A DNA stretch of 64,000 nt from Dyella halodurans (GTDB taxonomy: Bacteria; Pseudomonadota; Gammaproteobacteria; Xanthomonadales; Rhodanobacteraceae), in NCBI RefSeq assembly GCF_026283925.1, contig NZ_JAPDPF010000003.1, positions 186,001 to 250,000 on the forward strand, in the 5' to 3' direction. The notes under the pieces are model-generated. The model saw only the letters and a program-made list of their open reading frames with translations. It had not been told where the DNA came from and made no database searches. Within the stretch, counting starts at the first letter, position 1, and every line of letters starts with the position of its first letter. The translations under genes and the position numbers were made by a program. Below are positions 59,298 to 64,000 of this stretch, piece after piece.

Positions 59298-59530
59298 GCT
59301 CGCTGTTCCGACCGTGGCTCAAGAAACTGCTCGGCTTGCTGGCACGATACCCTGCGTTGAAGCGTTTCGTCGTCAATGTGGTGTATCGGTTCCCCGCCCT
59401 CGATGCGGGACTGCGCACGGTGGCCCATCGTACCATCCACCCGGAGGCAGCCCTCGATGTCGATGCTACGCGCATGCCCGAAACGAGCCGCCGCGCGTTC
59501 GATCGAATTCGCGCCAGGAAATTTCCATGA
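59294..59530 (+). CDS. small conserved-looking protein in the glycan operon
   Basis: The 78-residue product starts in ATGA overlap with the upstream glycosyltransferase and ends in ATGA overlap with the downstream one, so it is very likely translated. It has one amphipathic segment, LFRPWLKKLLGLLARYP, followed by ALKRFVVNVVYRFPAL, then a basic C-terminus. I do not recognise a family. A membrane-anchoring or complex-forming role in the glycan machine is conceivable but speculative. Confidence 0.7.
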   Translation: MSSLFRPWLKKLLGLLARYPALKRFVVNVVYRFPALDAGLRTVAHRTIHPEAALDVDATRMPETSRRAFDRIRARKFP

Positions 59531-62319
59531 AGATTCGCATCGACATGCAGGGCGCGCAGACGGACAGCCGGCATCGCGGCATCGGCCGTTACTGTCTCGC
59601 GGTCACGCGCGCCTTCATCGAACTAGCACGTGATCGCCACGACATCGGCCTGTTGTTCAATGCCGCACTCGACGGCATCGGCGAGGCCGTCGATACCCTC
59701 GCCGACGCTGCCCCTCGAATATCACGCCGCACCTTCGGACCCGTGCGTCACGTGTCTTCCGACAATCCCGCAAATGATGCGAGACGCAAGGCGGCTGAAC
59801 TCGCCTTCGGTCACGCACTCGGCGCGGACCTCCCAGACGTCGTCTGGCTCGGCAGCGTCGTGGAGGGCTTCACTGATGATGCCCTTGTCCCATACGCGAA
59901 GCCCGAGGCTTTTACGGTTGCCACGCTGTATGACCTGATCCCACTTCACGACCCGACGACATACCTAAGCAATGCGCATGCCCGTGACTGGTATATGCGT
60001 CGTCTGGAGGTGCTGAAGCGTTGTGACCTGCTCCTCGCCATCTCCGAGTGGGTGCGCAATGACGCCATCGTACGGCTCGGCATCGACCCTGAGCGCATCG
60101 TCGCGATCGGTGCTGGCGTCGACGCGCGTTTCGCTCCACGAACCGCGGGCATCGACCACACGCAATATTTACTCGGTCGCTTTGGCATCGACCGTCGTTT
60201 CGTTATGTATAACGGCGGATTCGACAAGCGAAAGAATGTACTCTCCTTGATCGAAGCGTTCGCCGACCTGCCAGCCGAACTACGTGCCGTGCATGCCCTG
60301 GTCCTGGTCGGTCGCGTTCCTCCTCTTCTGGCCAAAACATTCGCCGCGACCATGGTTGCCCGTGGCTTGGAGCCCGATGATGTACTCTTGACGGGTTTCG
60401 TCAGCGACGAGGACCTGGTGCGGCTTTACCAGGCATGCGCCCTGTTTGCGTTCCCCTCCGAACGCGAGGGCTTCGGCCTCGCTCCGCTGGAAGCAATGGC
60501 CTGCGGTGCGCCAACGATCGTCAACGATGCGACCAGTCTCCCTGAAGTGGTCGATGATCCGGAAGCCCTTTTCGATGGACATGCGCCTGGGGCGCTGGCC
60601 GCTCGCATGCGTACCGTGCTCACGGACCGCCACCTGGCAGACCGCCTTTCCTCGCGAGGACTTGCACGGGCCCGCCACTTCAGCTGGCGAGCCGTCGCGG
60701 CTCGCGCGCTGTCCGCTATCGATGAGCACGCCCTGGGGTATACAGCAACATCGCTAGATGGAGCGGAACGGCCCACCGGGCTTCCCGTCTATCGCGTCGA
60801 CGCGGGCAATGTCGACAGACTACTGCCCACACTGCGTCAGTGGCCGGGCACTGTGGTCTGGTCTGGGCCACTTCCGGAGACGGGACCATCGCTACCCGCA
60901 GACCGCTACCGACTGGGGGGCTACGGCCGATTGCACGTTCAGGGCGGCGGAAACGAATGGCTCGCACTGCTGGAGCAGGACGCAGCTGGCGTGCTGCTCG
61001 ACGATGGCCAGGCGGGTATCGCCCTCGATGAACGGGTCCAGCGCTTTCGCGTCGCGCACCCGTTGGCGCGACAGCGAAGCGTGGAAGACTCGATCGCAGC
61101 CTCCGTCGCCCCGTCGTTGACGGACGATGATCTGGCACGCGTCGCCGATGCTCTTGACCGTTCGCGGCCGACCAGCACCCGCCGCTGGCTTGTAGACGTC
61201 ACGCACATCGCAACGCGCGACCTCGGCACCGGTATTCATCGCGTCGTGCGATCCATCCTTCGTGAGTGGCTGCAACATCCGCCTGAGCATGTGCTTATCG
61301 AACCGATCGTGTTCAGAGAGGGGCGCTTCCATCACGCGCACGATTACGCTTGCGCCCTCATCGAGGCGGACATCCCTCCGAACACCCTGCCCGGGGACCT
61401 CGTGGCCATCACCGGCAGCGAGGTGTACATCGGGCTGGACTGGACCATGGAAAGCCTTCCTTCCAGCGCGCCGCTGCTACGCACCTGGCGATGGGCAGGG
61501 GTGCAGATGCAATTCGTCGTCTACGATCTCCTGCCGCTGACGATGCCGGATGCATTCCACGCGCATTCGCGCGAAGCATTCACGCGATGGGCGACCACGA
61601 TTGCCAGCCTTGGCGATGTCCTGCATTGCATTTCCCGAAGCACGGCGGCGGAGGTCAGGGGCTGGTTGAGTGAGAACCATCTTGGGCGGCGGCCGGAAGT
61701 GACAAACTTCGAACTCGGCGCCGACGCGAGTGGGCATTGCCAGATCGGTGAGCTCGATCCGGCCCTGGAGGAGGCAATGTCCACGAGCGCGTCGCTACTC
61801 ATGGTCGGGACGGTCGAGCCACGCAAGGGGTACGTCCAGGTACTGGACGCCATGGAATTGCTGTGGGAGGCGGGTGCGAATCTTACGTTCGTGATAATCG
61901 GTCATCGCGGATGGCTCGTGAACGACCTGACGGAGCGCCTCCAGCAACATCGCGAAAAAGGCAAGAGACTTTTTTGGCTCGACAATGCCGACGACGGGAC
62001 ACTGGAAGCGGTCTACCAAAAATCGACGGTTTTGGTCGCCGCGTCGCGTGGCGAGGGCTATGGACTACCTTTGATCGAAGCAGCGCGCCGAGGCAAGCCA
62101 GTCATCGCGAGGTCACTTCCGGTTTTCCAGGAAGTCGCCGGTGATTTTCCTTCTTACTTCGACACGGATTCTCCGGAAGGCCTGGCAAGTCATATTGCCC
62201 GCTGGCTCGCCGCGCGTCCGGCACCGGGACCACATCCTGAGTGGCTGAACTGGCGACAGAGCGCGTTCAGGCTGGGACAATTAATCCGCACTCGCGTCGA
62301 GAGCGCGGCGCCACCCTGA
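59527..62319 (+). CDS. large bifunctional-looking glycosyltransferase (two GT4 domains)
   Basis: The 930-residue protein contains two GT4-type domains. The first (1 to about 400) has GIGRYCLAVTRAF, GGFDKRKNVLSLIEAF and PSEREGFGLAPLEAMACG; the second (about 555-925) has GTGIHRVVRSILREW, VGTVEPRKGYVQVLDAM and ASRGEGYGLPLIEAARRG. This tandem layout is known from WbdA-type polymannose transferases that make two linkages. A middle spacer of about 150 residues joins them. The long upstream extension of the open frame is excluded because the ATG at 59527 is coupled to the small gene before it. Confidence 0.9.
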   Translation: MKIRIDMQGAQTDSRHRGIGRYCLAVTRAFIELARDRHDIGLLFNAALDGIGEAVDTLADAAPRISRRTFGPVRHVSSDNPANDARRKAAELAFGHALGADLPDVVWLGSVVEGFTDDALVPYAKPEAFTVATLYDLIPLHDPTTYLSNAHARDWYMRRLEVLKRCDLLLAISEWVRNDAIVRLGIDPERIVAIGAGVDARFAPRTAGIDHTQYLLGRFGIDRRFVMYNGGFDKRKNVLSLIEAFADLPAELRAVHALVLVGRVPPLLAKTFAATMVARGLEPDDVLLTGFVSDEDLVRLYQACALFAFPSEREGFGLAPLEAMACGAPTIVNDATSLPEVVDDPEALFDGHAPGALAARMRTVLTDRHLADRLSSRGLARARHFSWRAVAARALSAIDEHALGYTATSLDGAERPTGLPVYRVDAGNVDRLLPTLRQWPGTVVWSGPLPETGPSLPADRYRLGGYGRLHVQGGGNEWLALLEQDAAGVLLDDGQAGIALDERVQRFRVAHPLARQRSVEDSIAASVAPSLTDDDLARVADALDRSRPTSTRRWLVDVTHIATRDLGTGIHRVVRSILREWLQHPPEHVLIEPIVFREGRFHHAHDYACALIEADIPPNTLPGDLVAITGSEVYIGLDWTMESLPSSAPLLRTWRWAGVQMQFVVYDLLPLTMPDAFHAHSREAFTRWATTIASLGDVLHCISRSTAAEVRGWLSENHLGRRPEVTNFELGADASGHCQIGELDPALEEAMSTSASLLMVGTVEPRKGYVQVLDAMELLWEAGANLTFVIIGHRGWLVNDLTERLQQHREKGKRLFWLDNADDGTLEAVYQKSTVLVAASRGEGYGLPLIEAARRGKPVIARSLPVFQEVAGDFPSYFDTDSPEGLASHIARWLAARPAPGPHPEWLNWRQSAFRLGQLIRTRVESAAPP

Positions 62320-62361
62320 CCCAGGTCGGGCTTGCATTCATCATCCGCACCGCACGGTCGG

Positions 62362-64000
62362 TCAACGTTGCGGCGGTTTCAGCGTGACGATGACGAACAA
62401 AGGTTGTTCATCCACGGACAACAGGGGATCCTGGCGCAAGGCCTTCACTTGTTCCGCGTAGGCGGCTTTGATCTGCACCGGACAAAGGAAGCCAGGGTTG
62501 GCCGCGAACAAGGCAAGCGTCCGGGCCGAATACCCCCTGGCTTGATCAACACAGGGCCAAAGGTGTGCTGCCCACAGACTATCGAAGTATGGAATGACCA
62601 TTGCGTCAGCTTCATGGTGGAGCAACGTCGCGCGGATCGCGGGAAGGTCGCCTGTGTCAAACCGGTTCATGGCGAACTTTTGCAGATTGGCGGGCCACTG
62701 GTCGCGGGCGATCTCAATTTGTTTGTCCCCTCCGACGTTGTAGGAAACCACGCCGAGCTTGGGGCTCAGGTAGTTCGCCATCACGTCATTGCTGAAGGGC
62801 AAGAAGAATATTCTCGATCCGGGACGGAGCCTCGCAGCGAGAGGTCTGGCGAGGTCATGATCGATCGTGGCGAGATCGCGTCGATAGCTCCGGTAGTCCC
62901 TCCACATGTCCATAAGATGCGGCATGCTGGAAACGATCAACAGTAAGTACACGATGGTCCAGGCCCAGCTATGGCGGGACCGGACCCGTGCCGAGCCCAT
63001 GACGACGAGGCCCCACATGCCAAGCAGGAACAGGGCCTCCCACCGATAGGCCGCGCGCATGGCGCGAAATCCCGGAACGTGCTCGGACACGAATGCATTG
63101 CCGGTGGGCATTACGCCGGATGCGGCCTCCATGAAGGGCCCGCTTGCCCCATCAGGCTTGATCGCTCCGTACTTTAGCGACGGTCCCAGCGACATATATA
63201 GGCCAAGTAAAGCCACGACCAACAACACCCAGGCACGACCATCCTGTTTGCGCACTGCAAGGAAGCACCCGAGACCGAGGATCGACATCGGCAACGCGAA
63301 CGTCGTGAGCCAGACTGATGCATCGCCAAAGAACTTGGAATCGCTGCGTACGCCGACCCACCCCAACCAGTCCCATAGCCAGAACTCCCCCTGGGGCGGC
63401 TTGATGAGGAAAATAAGGTCCAGCGCCCAGCCACGAAAGAACGCCAGGGGCGCGGGCGAAAACGCCGATCGTCCGATGTATCCGGTGTAAAGCAGATAAG
63501 CCCCAGCGAACCCCAGCACATAGGCCGGCAACGCTCCTCTTGCGGTGACCAACCACGAGGACGGGTGTGCGATCAGTCGGAAGGCGAACAGGACGGCGCT
63601 CGCGACGGCGAACATCATGAACGTGTAGCCATCCATGAAAAGTGCAATAACGCAAAGAGCCACAAATGCCACGATGCAAAAGACGCGACGCCAGAGGGAC
63701 GCCTTCGATATGTCGAAGAGGGCGAACGCCGAGGACAGGTAGAGTGGAAGCAGGGCCATGCCCAAGGCAAGAGACGAGTACGACTGGTGGGCCCATATCA
63801 TGGGCAACGACATCCATGTCACCGCGGCAAGTACGCCTATCGCTGACGTCGCTCCAAGAGCCCTTGCGAGCCGGTAGGCCCCCAAGTAGGCTGAGACAAG
63901 CCAGAACGCCGCTGCTGCGGCGTACGCATCGGATGCCTGCATACCCAGGCGGACGAACCAGCCAGCGAGCCAAGCGAGCGGCAACCCCGTTGCCAGGGAC
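62362..64000 (-). CDS. GT-C-like membrane glycosyltransferase (start outside window)
   Basis: The visible part covers about 545 residues with roughly ten membrane helices in the N-terminal two thirds (for example IGVLAAVTWMSLPMIWAHQS, IVAFVALCVIALFMDGYTFMM) and a soluble C-terminus with SRIFFLPFSNDVMANYLSP and SLWAAHLWPCVDQARGYS. The architecture fits polyprenol-linked GT-C sugar transferases of surface glycan loci. The frame is open to the right edge, so the gene begins outside. It converges with the large glycosyltransferase and probably belongs to the same pathway. Confidence 0.8.
   Translation of the reverse strand, partial: SLATGLPLAWLAGWFVRLGMQASDAYAAAAAFWLVSAYLGAYRLARALGATSAIGVLAAVTWMSLPMIWAHQSYSSLALGMALLPLYLSSAFALFDISKASLWRRVFCIVAFVALCVIALFMDGYTFMMFAVASAVLFAFRLIAHPSSWLVTARGALPAYVLGFAGAYLLYTGYIGRSAFSPAPLAFFRGWALDLIFLIKPPQGEFWLWDWLGWVGVRSDSKFFGDASVWLTTFALPMSILGLGCFLAVRKQDGRAWVLLVVALLGLYMSLGPSLKYGAIKPDGASGPFMEAASGVMPTGNAFVSEHVPGFRAMRAAYRWEALFLLGMWGLVVMGSARVRSRHSWAWTIVYLLLIVSSMPHLMDMWRDYRSYRRDLATIDHDLARPLAARLRPGSRIFFLPFSNDVMANYLSPKLGVVSYNVGGDKQIEIARDQWPANLQKFAMNRFDTGDLPAIRATLLHHEADAMVIPYFDSLWAAHLWPCVDQARGYSARTLALFAANPGFLCPVQIKAAYAEQVKALRQDPLLSVDEQPLFVIVTLKPPQR

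Overview
The window is one continuous stretch of a high-GC gammaproteobacterial chromosome. The gene content points to the Xanthomonadales, most likely Rhodanobacteraceae (Dyella, Luteibacter, Rhodanobacter, Frateuria type). The indicators are a MetX-MetB-Hom operon under a SAM-I riboswitch, GTAG-headed inverted repeats, a fused CysN/CysC, a GTP-type PEP carboxykinase and a very large FadE. The taxon is an inference from families and base composition. I saw no tRNA, rRNA, CRISPR array, prophage or intact insertion sequence.

Layout. 1-2777 (+): YceI - cytochrome b561 - YceI - GTPase operon. 2842-3081 (-): small glutaredoxin-like protein. 3258-6565 (+): L-serine dehydratase and an amino-acid permease. 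6652-10014 (-): metX-metB-hom, preceded by an RBS-hiding hairpin, a SAM-I riboswitch, a promoter and tandem met boxes. 10400-13042: small proteins, including an internally duplicated secreted protein. 13083-15789 (+): release factor 3 and a CPBP protease. 15861-21943 (+): hybrid histidine kinase - CheR - CheB - diguanylate cyclase operon. 21962-26609: lipid genes (DUF4442, FadE, hydrolase) and a TetR regulator. 26854-30669 (+): pckG, then ECF sigma - membrane partner - DUF4097 operon. 30790-36757: outer-membrane-like protein, GAF/GGDEF/EAL protein, Hsp33, MtgA. 36783-37143: a 361-bp nested inverted-repeat element. 37145-44316: glycosyltransferase, CBS protein, nucleotide-type transporter, GMC oxidoreductase, serine hydrolase and TonB protein.

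44654-45214 (-) encodes a MetJ methionine repressor fused to a Lys/Ala-rich histone H1-like tail. 45943-50467 (-): gcvH, gcvT, cysNC, cysD. 50661-54178 (+): Mla-type lipid-transport operon whose permease carries an N-terminal STAS domain. 54181-56253 (-): AlkB and amidase. 56425-58026 (+): ETF-ubiquinone oxidoreductase. 58026-62319 (+): a tightly coupled surface-glycan glycosyltransferase operon, facing a large membrane protein that runs off the right edge.

The most notable result links two distant loci. The metX promoter has four tandem 8-bp boxes matching the MetJ operator (AGACGTCT) directly upstream of its -35, followed by a SAM-I riboswitch. The repressor that would bind those boxes is encoded 35 kb away and carries an unusual H1-like extension in place of the normal MetJ C-terminus. 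This suggests that SAM controls the operon twice, through a protein and through RNA.
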